A stretch of 64,000 nucleotides of DNA from Rugamonas aquatica (GTDB lineage Bacteria > Pseudomonadota > Gammaproteobacteria > Burkholderiales > Burkholderiaceae_D). How positions within the stretch are numbered: the first letter of the stretch is position 1; each line of letters begins with the position of its first letter. This document shows, one piece after another, positions 17,744 to 26,393 of the stretch. The DNA is taken from NCBI RefSeq assembly GCF_009380215.1, contig NZ_WHUG01000009.1, forward strand, positions 124,001-188,000, read 5' to 3'. The notes under the pieces are model-generated. The model was not told the origin of the DNA, made no database searches, and saw nothing but the letters and a program-made list of their open reading frames with translations. A program made the position numbers and the translations under genes.

Positions 17744-18330
17744 TGGCAACAATTGTCGCCTCCGTTGCTGAAGTTGTAATTTTACGTATCCTGGCCGCCT
17801 TGGGAGTAGGGCTCGCAACAGGGGCTGCCGGAGAAGCCGCGCTGGAAGCCGCACGCAAACGGCAGCAAGAGGCCGACAAGGCGAAAGCCGCACCGATCGC
17901 CCGCGCGGATCCCGTCACGAAGGCCCGGGAGAAATGCAAAGACTGTCCACCCGACCGCGGCGCTCTCATGCCGGTGAACCACAGCATGTCGGACAACTCG
18001 CGGGAATATCAAGCCCGTATAACCGGGTTCCCGCCAGGCATGGAATGGAAGTTCGCCGGCAAAGACTTTGACGGCTTTAAATCTGCCCTCTGTCTGCTGC
18101 AGGAGGCGAAGGCGGCGTGCGATCAGTTCTTCGGCAAAAACGGCAAGTTCCGGTACCCATTTCAAGAAAGCATCTTCCTCAAAATGGGAGAGCAGGCCGA
18201 GACGCAGGCGTTGATCGTCAGAAGCAACGCGCCCGCGACCTTGACGTATTACTTTCAAACACCACTCGCATACTCTTACATGAAAACCCAATTGCTTGTG
18301 TTGGGTATTACCCTACTCTACGCTCCATAA
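17743..18330 (+). CDS. Tox-REase-5 domain T6SS nuclease toxin
   Basis: 195 residues. A hydrophobic, Ala/Gly-rich N-terminus (residues 1-35, possible membrane helix) is followed by a charged linker and then the Tox-REase-5 domain: KCKDCPPDRG, SREYQARITGFPPGMEW, DGFKSALCLLQEAKAACDQF and a C-terminal LTYYFQTPLAY. The family is a restriction-endonuclease fold used in contact-dependent and T6SS antibacterial toxins. The start ATG overlaps the upstream stop and an Imm52-type gene begins 5 bp after the stop, the expected toxin-immunity order. The protein appears complete. Confidence 0.8.
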   Translation: MATIVASVAEVVILRILAALGVGLATGAAGEAALEAARKRQQEADKAKAAPIARADPVTKAREKCKDCPPDRGALMPVNHSMSDNSREYQARITGFPPGMEWKFAGKDFDGFKSALCLLQEAKAACDQFFGKNGKFRYPFQESIFLKMGEQAETQALIVRSNAPATLTYYFQTPLAYSYMKTQLLVLGITLLYAP

Positions 18331-18335
18331 TTTCC

Positions 18336-19067
18336 ATGCCAAAAATTAATTCTCTTTTCAAGCGCGGCGCCAACAATACCTCGATGGCATTCCGACCCAA
18401 CATCGACCGACTAGCCGACGTGATCCAGTACCTACGTAACACCGAAGCGTTCGGGCCAGAGTGGTTTCTGATGGGCGACACCGAACAGGACTCCTATCTC
18501 TATCCCGCCTTCGATGCCGCCGGTCACCTGACACCCGCGGCCGAAGCTGTCCTGGAAACCCGGTTCAAAGGGAAGAAATCCCGCTATCTTGGGGTTTGGA
18601 ACGGCAAGCTGGAGGAAGGGGAGGGCGCCAGTATGGTTTTCAAGTTCCGGGAAAGCGACTGGCCCGCCTCCAGCCTTGAAATCGACCACCAGGACGGCGT
18701 CACACGCCTTGGATTCGATCAGGTTAAAGAATTACTCAGTATCATCGCCGTCGAACTGCGGCCCATGGTCATCACCGTCGCGCGCAACCAATATTCCGAC
18801 AAACAAGTGTTTCGGGACAGGCCAGGCGCTGGCTGGATGCTGTATTTGCCGCACGTTTTGACCTCAAGCCAGGTGCTGGAGGCGCGAGAGCTCCAGCCCG
18901 TGATGGCGAAGCAAGAAAACGGGAAAGCGTTCCAAATCGGCACCATCGTCGTGACCGTCAACTCAGAGCCGTTCTCAGATGAAAATCCTGAACACGTCAA
19001 GATTGCCAATGCCATCGAAATCCGCTTGGTCGACCAGGACCTTTTACCCCGATACGCGGACCTCTAA
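18336..19067 (+). CDS. Imm52-family immunity protein
   Basis: 243 residues from ATG at 18336, 5 bp after the toxin stop. The sequence (FRPNIDRLADVIQYLRN, GPEWFLMGDTEQDSYLYPAF, then LYLPHVLTSSQVLEARELQP and VNSEPFSDENPEHVKIANAI) fits the Imm52 layout of a soluble alpha/beta protein found beside Tox-REase-5 toxins. It is expected to bind and block the nuclease in producing cells. The downstream 340 bp hold no gene, so the cassette ends here. Confidence 0.75.
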   Translation: MPKINSLFKRGANNTSMAFRPNIDRLADVIQYLRNTEAFGPEWFLMGDTEQDSYLYPAFDAAGHLTPAAEAVLETRFKGKKSRYLGVWNGKLEEGEGASMVFKFRESDWPASSLEIDHQDGVTRLGFDQVKELLSIIAVELRPMVITVARNQYSDKQVFRDRPGAGWMLYLPHVLTSSQVLEARELQPVMAKQENGKAFQIGTIVVTVNSEPFSDENPEHVKIANAIEIRLVDQDLLPRYADL

Positions 19068-19411
19068 TAAAGGGCAACGCGCAAAAGCAGCGGCAAACGC
19101 TGGCCGAACCGTTGATCGATACAACACCCAAGTCGCCGCCTTCCGTACTGCGCAACTTGGGTACCCGATAGACCACCATACACTGAACACGCCGCGCATC
19201 CGGCGCCTCCCAGCTTGCCTTCATGGCGAACGCCAAACGCCAACGCGAACATTCCACTCTCCTGCCAACGTCCGGACCGCCATTTAGCGACCCGTTGCAA
19301 TTTCCCTGCCACGCTAAATCAAACGTCCGCAGTTTCCTTACGTGTTTGCTACGCAAACAAACCCAGCTGCGCTGGGACGTACGGCTGCTTCGAAGGTCAA
19401 CCCCATCAAAA
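19068..19411. other. Intergenic region between toxin cassette and Rep gene
   Basis: No supported gene on either strand. The convergent genes on both sides end here; no clear terminator stem was found. Confidence 0.3.
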
Positions 19412-20737
19412 TCAACCAGAACCCCGGACTACGATAGACTGCAAGGGCAACACACCCGCCAAAACATCCTGAGCTTCGACGTCACAAAACAAAGAAGGAA
19501 GGCCAGCAACGGCAAGAAAGGGAGCGGAACACCCAAGAACGTCTGCCGCAGATACCTGATAGGCAGCATCCTTAACATCGCCAGGGTCCTTCGGGGTCGT
19601 CTCTACGCTGCTGCGAACGGCCTCGATGATTTCCTTGTAGGCGGCCACGGTTTGTCGACTCAGCCCGGCCAGTAGGCCGATCGCGGCCTGCGTCATGCGC
19701 TCGCCGGCGGCCTGCAGCTGCCGGCAGGCGTCGCGGATACGTTCGCCGGTCGCGGCCTGACGCCGCTCGTGCGTGCGGACCGCGGCCAGACGCTGCTTCT
19801 CCGGCAGAGGCAGGTCGGGGTCGAGTTGCATGGCGCCCCGATGACAGCTCGCATTGCCGTTGTAGTGCGCCCATGTCCACCTCCCGATCGACTTGACCGT
19901 GCTTCGCAGCGAGGATTGCGGTAGGTTGGCCGAATGGCCGCGGCTGGTGAAATCGTTGTTTTTTTCGGCGGCTAGTTCGAGGTCGCGCACGAACTGCTCG
20001 TAGCTGCCTGCGTCGCGGTAGCGGTTGACAATGGAATAGGCGTAGTAACGTAGCTGGTCGAACAGCTGACAGTGGCGCGAATGTGCGTTGTCTTTACGCT
20101 CTTTGCGGGCGACCCACGGAGTAGGGCGTTCCAGGTCGACGAAACCGGCCAGCTCTCCCAGTTCGTAGACATGGTTGTGCAGTTCGCGGGTGTCCCACCA
20201 AGGGTGACCAGGGGTCTTGGACACGGGGCCGCTGTGATAGTCTTTGTCCGCTTCCAGCAGCAGCGCCATCGCCTTGTAGACCGCCTTCAGGTACTCGATA
20301 GGCTTGGAACGGGCCGCATCGCTGGTACATACCGGGGTGATGAAATAATACAAGTGGCATGTGCCGCTGTTGCGGTCCAACACGGACAGATTGGGCGGTG
20401 GCAAGCCAACCTTTTCCCATATAAGGTAATATGAATGGTCGAGGTCGAACACGAGCGACGTTACCATGGTGGAACGGTTCACCTGCATGTAGGGGAACCG
20501 CACCGCATATTCGCGCGGCCGCACGATGCCGGCGGTCTTGTTGTAGCTGCAGCGCGTCTTGTACGGCGCCTCCAGCAGCACCCGGTTCAACGCCGTGCCT
20601 GGCTGAAACAGCCTAGGATTGGTGAAGGGGATGTCCTGCTGATCGGCCAGCCCAGGTGAGCCGGCGGCCGGTATATCCTGGACTAAAACTGCGGGCGTAG
20701 GGACGAGCTGGTACTCGACCGAAGCATGTGCGCGCAT
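19412..20737 (-). CDS. repA: Plasmid replication initiator, ColE2/replicase type
   Basis: 441 residues from ATG at 20737 with GGAG 5 bases upstream. The N-terminal half shows the replicase/primase pattern: FDLDHSYYLIWEKVGLPPPN, HLYYFITPVC, RSKPIEYLKAVYKAM, ADKDYHSGPVSKTPGHPWW. The C-terminal part has a charged region and an HTH-like ERMTQAAIGLLAGLSRQTVA that should bind the origin. It lies next to parB and parA on the same strand, so this is a working replication-partition module. In the ColE2 group Rep primes leading-strand synthesis at its own origin; that is family knowledge. Confidence 0.8.
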   Translation of the reverse strand: MRAHASVEYQLVPTPAVLVQDIPAAGSPGLADQQDIPFTNPRLFQPGTALNRVLLEAPYKTRCSYNKTAGIVRPREYAVRFPYMQVNRSTMVTSLVFDLDHSYYLIWEKVGLPPPNLSVLDRNSGTCHLYYFITPVCTSDAARSKPIEYLKAVYKAMALLLEADKDYHSGPVSKTPGHPWWDTRELHNHVYELGELAGFVDLERPTPWVARKERKDNAHSRHCQLFDQLRYYAYSIVNRYRDAGSYEQFVRDLELAAEKNNDFTSRGHSANLPQSSLRSTVKSIGRWTWAHYNGNASCHRGAMQLDPDLPLPEKQRLAAVRTHERRQAATGERIRDACRQLQAAGERMTQAAIGLLAGLSRQTVAAYKEIIEAVRSSVETTPKDPGDVKDAAYQVSAADVLGCSAPFLAVAGLPSLFCDVEAQDVLAGVLPLQSIVVRGSG

Positions 20738-20993
20738 GCGGTCTCCATTGATGCCGGTACAAAAGGCGTAAAAACTCCTTGCGCCGACGGGGACACCGCA
20801 CTAGAATCACGATTGATGAAGTTCGTAATTGTTGTTTTGGTATACGCCAGAGCATCAGCACGAGGCCCGGTTCCCGCCGGGCCTTTTGCTTTTCAGAGCT
20901 GCTGTAGTGTTCTATCTGGTTTAATTCAGATCATTTGCTAGCCTTTCAACGCTGTATCGAGTTCGCACAATCCGGGTACGTACTCCCGGCGTT
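20738..20993. promoter_or_regulatory. Rep leader region, candidate origin or copy control
   Basis: 256 bp between repA and parB with no coding gene. It must hold the rep promoter and leader. A plus-strand intrinsic terminator inside it (20864) points to a short antisense transcript. No iterons were recognised by eye. Confidence 0.4.
20864..20893 (+). terminator. Plus-strand terminator opposite the rep leader
   Basis: A GGCCCGG stem pairs with CCGGGCC over a 6-nt loop (TTCCCG), followed by TTTTGCTTTT. It points away from repA, so it would end a plus-strand RNA complementary to the rep leader, in the manner of a counter-transcript copy-control RNA. Confidence 0.65.
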
Positions 20994-22214
20994 TTATTCT
21001 TTAAGTACCAATAATTTCCGCAATGTCGACAGCGCGGCGGAAGCCTGAGCCTCCGAAGCGAATTCCAGCACAAGCTTGACGCCATCCCTGCTTAGGGCCG
21101 CCGGTGCTATCTGCACCTCGGCAGCGACGTTGGAGCCGACCACAACTGCTTGACCCGCAATGCGGTTCGCCCTTGGCCCTGGCGTTCCAGCCGACGTGGG
21201 CCGCCGCTTACCCACCAGACCACGCACCAGCGCGCGCGCTTTTGCCACCGCCTGATCCTGGTTCACCTCGCCGGCGATCAGCGCTTCGATCGCAGCGACA
21301 ACTTCATTGGCATGGTCATTCGCAGCCAGCTTGGCCAACTCACTGGCGGCGCTGCGTCCCAGTTTGGAGGGATGGTTCTTCAACAGGTTCAGCGCCAGCG
21401 CCGGCAGTTGATCAAACACCATCAGATGGTTGATTGTGGAGCGCGGAACGCCGGAATCCTCGGCAAGCATCGTGATGGTCATGTCGCTGCTGGAGTCCAG
21501 CATCGCCTTGAACCCCTGGTATTTCGCGAAGTCCGGCAGAGAGCTGTGCATCAGGTTGGCGTAGAAAGCCTGCTTGTCGCCATCGCCCTGTTCCGAATAA
21601 TCGAAGACCGCCTGGATGGTCGGCCGTTCCAGCTCGCCATAGATATCGATCCGGTTGTGACCGGAGATCGTGTCGAAGCGGCCGTTGGCTTTTGGCGTCA
21701 GCGTCACTGGGGTCACCAGCTTGTTCTTGACAAGGTTGGCTTTTAAGGCGGCGTGCTCTTCGACTGTCAACTGGCGCTGACGCCCAGGAACCTTGTCGAT
21801 CAGCTCCAGTCGCACCGGCACACCCTGGCCCGCTGTGCGCGCCAGTTCGTCAAGCTGTTCCTTGTACAACTCCACCTGCCGACTGTGCTCGGCCTGCTCC
21901 TGAACCCGCACGGCCTCCAGTTGCGCCACGCGCTGACTGAGCGCAGCAGCCTGCTCAACATTTTCGCCGGCGGCCTGGCTGGCCACCAGTGCAGCGGATA
22001 ACTCGCTTTCCAGCGCATTGATGCGGGCCTGGTATTTTTCCGCCTCCAGGCGGAAAGCCCCCAGTTGCCCAGGCATGGTGACCAAGCGGGAGCTCGATGT
22101 TGCTGCCGCCGGGGTCTGAGCAGCCAGTGTGGCCGCACCCTGCTCGAGGTTGGAGGTCGCCCCCATCAAACGGTCTGCCAGGCGATTACGCCGTGGTACT
22201 TTGTCGCTACTCAT
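20994..22214 (-). CDS. parB: ParB-family partition protein
   Basis: 406 residues. An N-terminal charged tail (RRNRLADRLMGATSN) and a long coiled coil (residues ~55-130) precede the ParB/Srx-like domain, with VRLELIDKVPGRQRQLTVEE and the nucleotide motif FDTISGHNRIDIY. The HTH region is MTITMLAEDSGVPRSTINHL. The long N-terminal coiled coil is unlike chromosomal ParB and fits KorB/plasmid types. Its start overlaps the parA stop (ATGA, 22211-22214), giving coupled translation. Confidence 0.9.
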   Translation of the reverse strand: MSSDKVPRRNRLADRLMGATSNLEQGAATLAAQTPAAATSSSRLVTMPGQLGAFRLEAEKYQARINALESELSAALVASQAAGENVEQAAALSQRVAQLEAVRVQEQAEHSRQVELYKEQLDELARTAGQGVPVRLELIDKVPGRQRQLTVEEHAALKANLVKNKLVTPVTLTPKANGRFDTISGHNRIDIYGELERPTIQAVFDYSEQGDGDKQAFYANLMHSSLPDFAKYQGFKAMLDSSSDMTITMLAEDSGVPRSTINHLMVFDQLPALALNLLKNHPSKLGRSAASELAKLAANDHANEVVAAIEALIAGEVNQDQAVAKARALVRGLVGKRRPTSAGTPGPRANRIAGQAVVVGSNVAAEVQIAPAALSRDGVKLVLEFASEAQASAALSTLRKLLVLKE

Positions 22215-23407
22215 TTGGCCAGCTCCTGCTCACGATGCGCCCAGCAGTTTTGAACTTCCACTTCGATCTCCGCCACCACGGCATCAAACGCTTCCAGCGC
22301 CCGGTCGTAGGTGCGCTGGCTGCCGTCATAGCTTTCCAGGTCGTAAATTGTCTTGAACTCGGCGTAGGCGTTCTTCACCAGGTCGGTATCCGGCACTTCG
22401 GCAGTGCCCAGAATCTCCGGATAGGTTTGCTTAATCCAGGATTTCACAGCATCCGTCATCGAGACTGATGACTTGACCTTGGACAGCAGGATCTTGATGA
22501 ATTCGAACTTCTTCTCCACGCTCTTGCCGTCGCGCATGGACTTAAACAGTTCGGAGAATTGCCGGAAGAACTGGGTGCTCGACGCGTAGTCCAGGGTCTC
22601 CGGAGGCAACGGAATGATCATGCCATCGGACGCCATGAAGCTGGCCAATGCCAGGTAGGACAAGGTAGGAGGGGTGTCGATAATGATCACATCGTACTTT
22701 TCGCGCAACTTCGGCAGGGCCACATCCAGCACCTCCCAGAAGCGGAAGCTCGGATCGCCGGCCTGTTTGTTGGGCAAATAGTAGTCGGCGCCGAACAGGT
22801 CGGGCGAGGAGGGGATCAGGTCGATGCCGTCCCAGTAACTCGGCTTGGCTGCGTACATCAAATCGGTTTCGTCGCCGTACACCACCGGCATGACGGTCAT
22901 GTCCTCGAGGACTTCAGCATCCGGTACCCAGCCCATCAGCGTCGTGCTGGATGCCTGTGGATCCAGGTCGACCAAGCAAACGCTATAGCCGAGCAAAGAG
23001 AGGCCCTGCGCCACTGCAACCGTCACGGTAGTCTTGCCAACGCCGCCCTTGAAGTTACCGCAGGCAAGCACCATGCCCAGCACCCCCATGGGGCGCGGCT
23101 TGAACTTGCCGACCTGTTGTACAATATCCCGCGCCTCCGCAAGGGTGAACATCCGCTTGCGGCCGTTGCCTTTGGTCTGTCCCGGCTTGATGATGCCTTT
23201 GCTGCACAGGTGATTGAGCTGGGTACGCTCCATGCCGCATAGCTGCGCCAGCCGGCTGCCGGAAATCATTGGCGCAGACTTTGTCGGCTGGGGTTTGATC
23301 AGATCCTGCCGCAGCTGCGCCAGCGTAGCCTCGGCGCGGTCGGCAATGCGAATCAAGCCGTCGACATCGACGATGTTACGAGCTGGCAATATACGGGAGA
23401 CGGACAT
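22211..23407 (-). CDS. parA: ParA-family partition ATPase with N-terminal HTH
   Basis: 398 residues. Residues 45-100 form a MerR-like or winged HTH (GSRLAQLCGMERTQLNHLCS), as in type Ia ParA proteins that repress their own operon. Deviant Walker A KGGVGKTT at 120-127 and VCLVDLDPQASST, then VIIIDTPPTLSYLALASFMA (Walker B), are intact. It acts with ParB to segregate the replicon. It is first in the parAB operon, and the AT-rich upstream region is the likely operator. Confidence 0.92.
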   Translation of the reverse strand: MSVSRILPARNIVDVDGLIRIADRAEATLAQLRQDLIKPQPTKSAPMISGSRLAQLCGMERTQLNHLCSKGIIKPGQTKGNGRKRMFTLAEARDIVQQVGKFKPRPMGVLGMVLACGNFKGGVGKTTVTVAVAQGLSLLGYSVCLVDLDPQASSTTLMGWVPDAEVLEDMTVMPVVYGDETDLMYAAKPSYWDGIDLIPSSPDLFGADYYLPNKQAGDPSFRFWEVLDVALPKLREKYDVIIIDTPPTLSYLALASFMASDGMIIPLPPETLDYASSTQFFRQFSELFKSMRDGKSVEKKFEFIKILLSKVKSSVSMTDAVKSWIKQTYPEILGTAEVPDTDLVKNAYAEFKTIYDLESYDGSQRTYDRALEAFDAVVAEIEVEVQNCWAHREQELAK

Positions 23408-23640
23408 TCGGTTACCTCAAATGCGGTTAGTTTTTCGCGTAATTGCCGCTTTTTCTAAAATTTCCAATAAAGCGATCACGGCAACAGCGAGCGGATAATA
23501 CCGTTTACTTCGCGCGCCGTACATAGATTTTTACGCTTTACAAGCACAAAATTTCTATCTCGTCTGTTTCTTGGGGTAAACTTATGGGAATTTAGATCAT
23601 ACGGCCGTTTTCCACAGGCTCTTTGCTCTACCGCAAACAT
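23408..23640. promoter_or_regulatory. parA upstream region, candidate operator and parS
   Basis: An AT-rich, gene-free stretch with recurrent TTTTTCGCG / TTTTTACGC / TTTACTTCGCGCG-like blocks (23430-23540). It is where an autoregulatory ParA site and a parS centromere would be expected. No perfect long palindrome was identified, so the sites themselves are not assigned. Confidence 0.4.
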
Positions 23641-24575
23641 TGCCGCGAAGAAGTGGCCTCTAGTGCTGTGTTGACGTTCCCGCTTTTTGATTCATTTGGC
23701 CTGATCTAGCGTTTAGCAGGCAAATTGGCGGCATCCCGGGCGCAGCGAGGCACCGGACGACAGTCCGTAGCCGCCGACGGCCGGTTGAGGTGCGTGCTGT
23801 GCGACCTGGTCGTGCGCGCCGGGTTAGAGTGGACGCGCCGGTGACTACAACATTGGTGGCGGCGCCAGCGAGGAAACTCGAATGGACCACCAAAGCGGGG
23901 ACATAAGGACGTCGACGAGGCTGCTGAACTGGAACTGGCGAAGAATGCATCGGCGCGCATCCAAATATTCCACCTGCAGCGCTACATCGCCAACGCCACT
24001 GGCCAGCCCTTGCGCCATGACGCTGAACTGGCGGCACTCGAAGTTGCTCGGGCTTTCAGGTCCGCGACGTACCATGCGGGCTTCGGCTTGCCTGCATCTG
24101 TTCAGGCAAGCCGAAGCGCCCAAGCCAAGTCTATCCAGCGCGGCGGTGCTCGACTTTCATCGTCCGGTTTGAGAATCGTCGATCCGCCTCGCCTCCGGTG
24201 TTCGACGGTGACTGCCGCCGATCTGGCGCTTTGCACGGCAACGCTCCGACCCGCATTATGTGCGGGCTTCGAGGAGCGGGAATCAGCACGACATGGGCAA
24301 CCGAAGGGATGAGGATCCGCTCAGGACAGCAGGATAGCGAACCTGCGGTTAAGCAAATTCCACAGACAATACGTTGACTTTTACAGTGAGGTTGGCTACC
24401 CGGTTCGGATCATCGACATAGTTGTGGAATGCCTCGTAATTGATTTCCGGGGCCTGCGGCGTGGTACAGGTGGAAAAAAGCTCGCGATCGTCGGTGTCGA
24501 CGACTTCCGACCGCGGGTCGGAATACTGGACTGGGTCAAATAACAAGTTGACCGCAATCCACTATCCACGATCGT
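23641..24575. other. Decayed region
   Basis: Only remnants. On the plus strand, 23911-24100 reads DEAAELELAKNASARIQIFH then LQRYIANATGQPLRHDAELA without a start, from an unidentified gene. A strong hairpin lies at 24080-24117. Confidence 0.4.
24080..24117. repeat. 15-bp perfect inverted repeat, 8-nt loop
   Basis: GCTTCGGCTTGCCTG pairs exactly with CAGGCAAGCCGAAGC around CATCTGTT. No U tract follows on either strand, so it is not a standard terminator. Confidence 0.85.
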
Positions 24576-24665
24576 GTCCCAGCGAGTGATGTATGAATCT
24601 GGCGCTGAGTTTGACGCCTGTTGAGCAATGATGAGATGGCCATCGTGATTCATGGGTAGGTTGGG
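24576..24665 (+). repeat. ~90-bp repeat R1, copy 1
   Basis: Shares AGCGAGTG, TGTATG, GCTGAGTTTGACGCCTG and GAGATGGCCATCGTGATTCA in the same order with 41257-41350. It lies just upstream of an IS256-type pseudogene here but downstream of one there, so it is a separate element end or insertion target. Confidence 0.75.
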
Positions 24666-24699
24666 GTTACCAGACCTTAACCATCCAGAGGAAATCACG

Positions 24700-25582
24700 A
24701 TGACCACGCCCACTTACTATGGCAGTGACGGAGCTCGCCGCAAAGGGAGCCGATGCCGATTTCATCAAACAAACGTTTTAATTAGCCTTGCAGCGGCTCA
24801 GGGAGATGGATGTCGAGGTGCTTTGCAAGGCCGCCTATGGCGAACGCAGCGAGGAACGCACCAACAGCCGCAACGGCTATCGAGACCGCGCCTGGGAAGC
24901 CCGCGCCGGCACTGTCGATCTCAAAATCCCCAAGCTGCGCAGCAGCAGCTATTTCCCCCGTTTTCTTGAACCGCGCCGCACAGCAGAGAAGGCGCTGACG
25001 GCGGTCATCCAAGAAGCCTACATTCAGGGTATATCTACGCGCTCGGTCGACGAACTGGTTAAGGCCATGGGTATGAGCGGCGCCTCCAAAAATCGGATAT
25101 CCCGTCTGTGTGAGGAGATCGACTTACGCGTCAACGAATTCCTGAACCGGCCACTCGAAGGCAACTGGCCTTATCTCTGGATCGCCGCGACATACGTCAA
25201 AATCCGTCAGACAGGAGGATCGTGTCCGTGGCTGTAATAATCGCCGTGGCAGTCAACACCGACGGCGTGCGGAAAATCTTGCGCACGGCCACCGGAACCT
25301 CGGAAACCGAGCCGTTCTTGAGCGAGTTCTTGTGCGGACTGACGCGACGCGGGCCGCGCGGCGTGAAGCTGGTCATTTCAGATGCAAGGCCGCCGTCGCC
25401 AAGCTCATCAACGCGAGCTTGCAGCGCTGGTAGCCTTGATCACACGATTTTCGCCGAGTAGACGGCGGAGGCGACCAGCGTCCAATGGCGAAGTGTCACC
25501 GACCAGCTACGCGCCAAATTGCCCAAGCTGGCCGACATGATGGACGCGGCCGAGCACGACGTGCTCGCTTACATGATGTTCA
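24700..25582 (+). pseudogene. IS256-family transposase, several disruptions
   Basis: Recognisable blocks are MAVTELAAKGADADFIKQTF, a stop, LQRLREMDVEVLCKAAYGER, NSRNGYRDRAWE, VDLKIPKLRSSSYFPRFL, AVIQEAYIQGISTRSVDELV, then SVAVIIAVAVNTDG and GVKLVISDA, and after another stop QLRAKLPKLADMMDAAEHDV. Frameshifts and in-frame stops remove function. The C-terminal RRTNVVGIFP block is absent here; a similar C-terminal fragment lies at 44.8 kb. Confidence 0.8.
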
Positions 25583-25988
25583 GGCCCCGTGTCGGCGTAG
25601 CAACACCTGCGAGGCCCTTGGAATCAGCCAGCGCACATATCAGCGTTGATTGCTGGGGATGATGACAGTCTTGCGATAGGCGCAAAGGCAATCGGCGCAC
25701 GGCACCAGTGAACAAGCTGAGCGAAAATGAACGCCAGCAGACTCTGCAGGTTGCCAATAACGCCGAATTTGCCAGTAACCCGCCGAGCCAGATTGCGCCA
25801 ACGCTGGCAGACCGTGGCCAATACCTGGCGTCGGAATCGACCGTCTACCGCATCTTAAAGGCCGAGAAACAGCATCACCGCGGGCGTGCAAAGAAGCCCA
25901 GCACCATGGTCATAACCAGCCACTACGCGGCCGAAGCCAGCCGTTTGTGAGCATGGGATATCACTTGGTTGCCGGCAGGCGTGAAGGT
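25583..25988 (+). pseudogene. IS3-like (rve) transposase N-terminal fragment ending at tRNA-Arg
   Basis: An HTH-like CEALGISQRTYQR precedes NKLSENERQQTLQVANNAEF, PPSQIAPTLADRGQYLASES and YRILKAEKQHHRGRAKKP; after a TGA it goes on as AWDITWLPAGVK. This is the region just before the DDE core of rve transposases. The match stops exactly where the tRNA-Arg 3' end begins. Confidence 0.7.
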
Positions 25989-25989
25989 A

Positions 25990-26063
25990 TCCGCCCTACA
26001 CGATTCGAACGTGTGACCTACGGCTTAGAAGGCCGTTGCTCTATCCAACTGAGCTAAGGGCGG
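25990..26063 (-). tRNA. tRNA-Arg (UCU)
   Basis: The minus strand folds with acceptor CCGCCCT/AGGGCGG, D arm GCTC..GAGC, anticodon stem ACGGC/GCCGT with loop CTTCTAA (anticodon TCT), and T arm ACACG-TTCGAAT-CGTGT. Length is 74 nt without CCA; CCA is not encoded. The 3' end borders a truncated transposase, as is common for integration at tRNA ends. Confidence 0.9.
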
Positions 26064-26357
26064 ACTGATATGTTGCTTAAGGATGTGCTACAGGCTGATA
26101 GGTAACAGCGTTCGCCCAATAGTTCGATTGTGTCGCACGCCGACGGCGCGCATCCCACCGGGTTTTCGCTTTGTAGAGAGGGAGGGAGTCCGTGCATCCT
26201 GGCCTGCCGCAGTCCTGCAAAATCCACTACCGGCCGTCGGCAAAAGAACGGCGAAGTAGCCTAAGATTGCAGATGACTGTGTGTACTCGGCAGGTCAGGT
26301 CACGTAAATAAAAGGTTCTACGAGAAATTTACATCTGCTCAACCACGAAATGTATCA
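26064..26357. other. Intergenic region upstream of tRNA-Arg
   Basis: No gene is seen. It must contain the tRNA promoter reading leftward. Confidence 0.3.
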
Positions 26358-26389
26358 TTCAACATGGTCAGTCTTTCGACTATGTTGAA
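26358..26389. repeat. 12-bp inverted repeat behind effector candidate 1
   Basis: TTCAACATGGTC pairs with GACTATGTTGAA (11 of 12) around AGTCTTTC. It begins 5 bp past the stop of the minus-strand gene at 26394 and could end its transcript, although no clear U tract follows. Confidence 0.55.
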
Positions 26390-26393
26390 CGGC

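Noticed and set aside
24080..24117. Hairpin as an integron attC site
   Set aside because: No conserved GTTRRRY core or integron integrase is visible.
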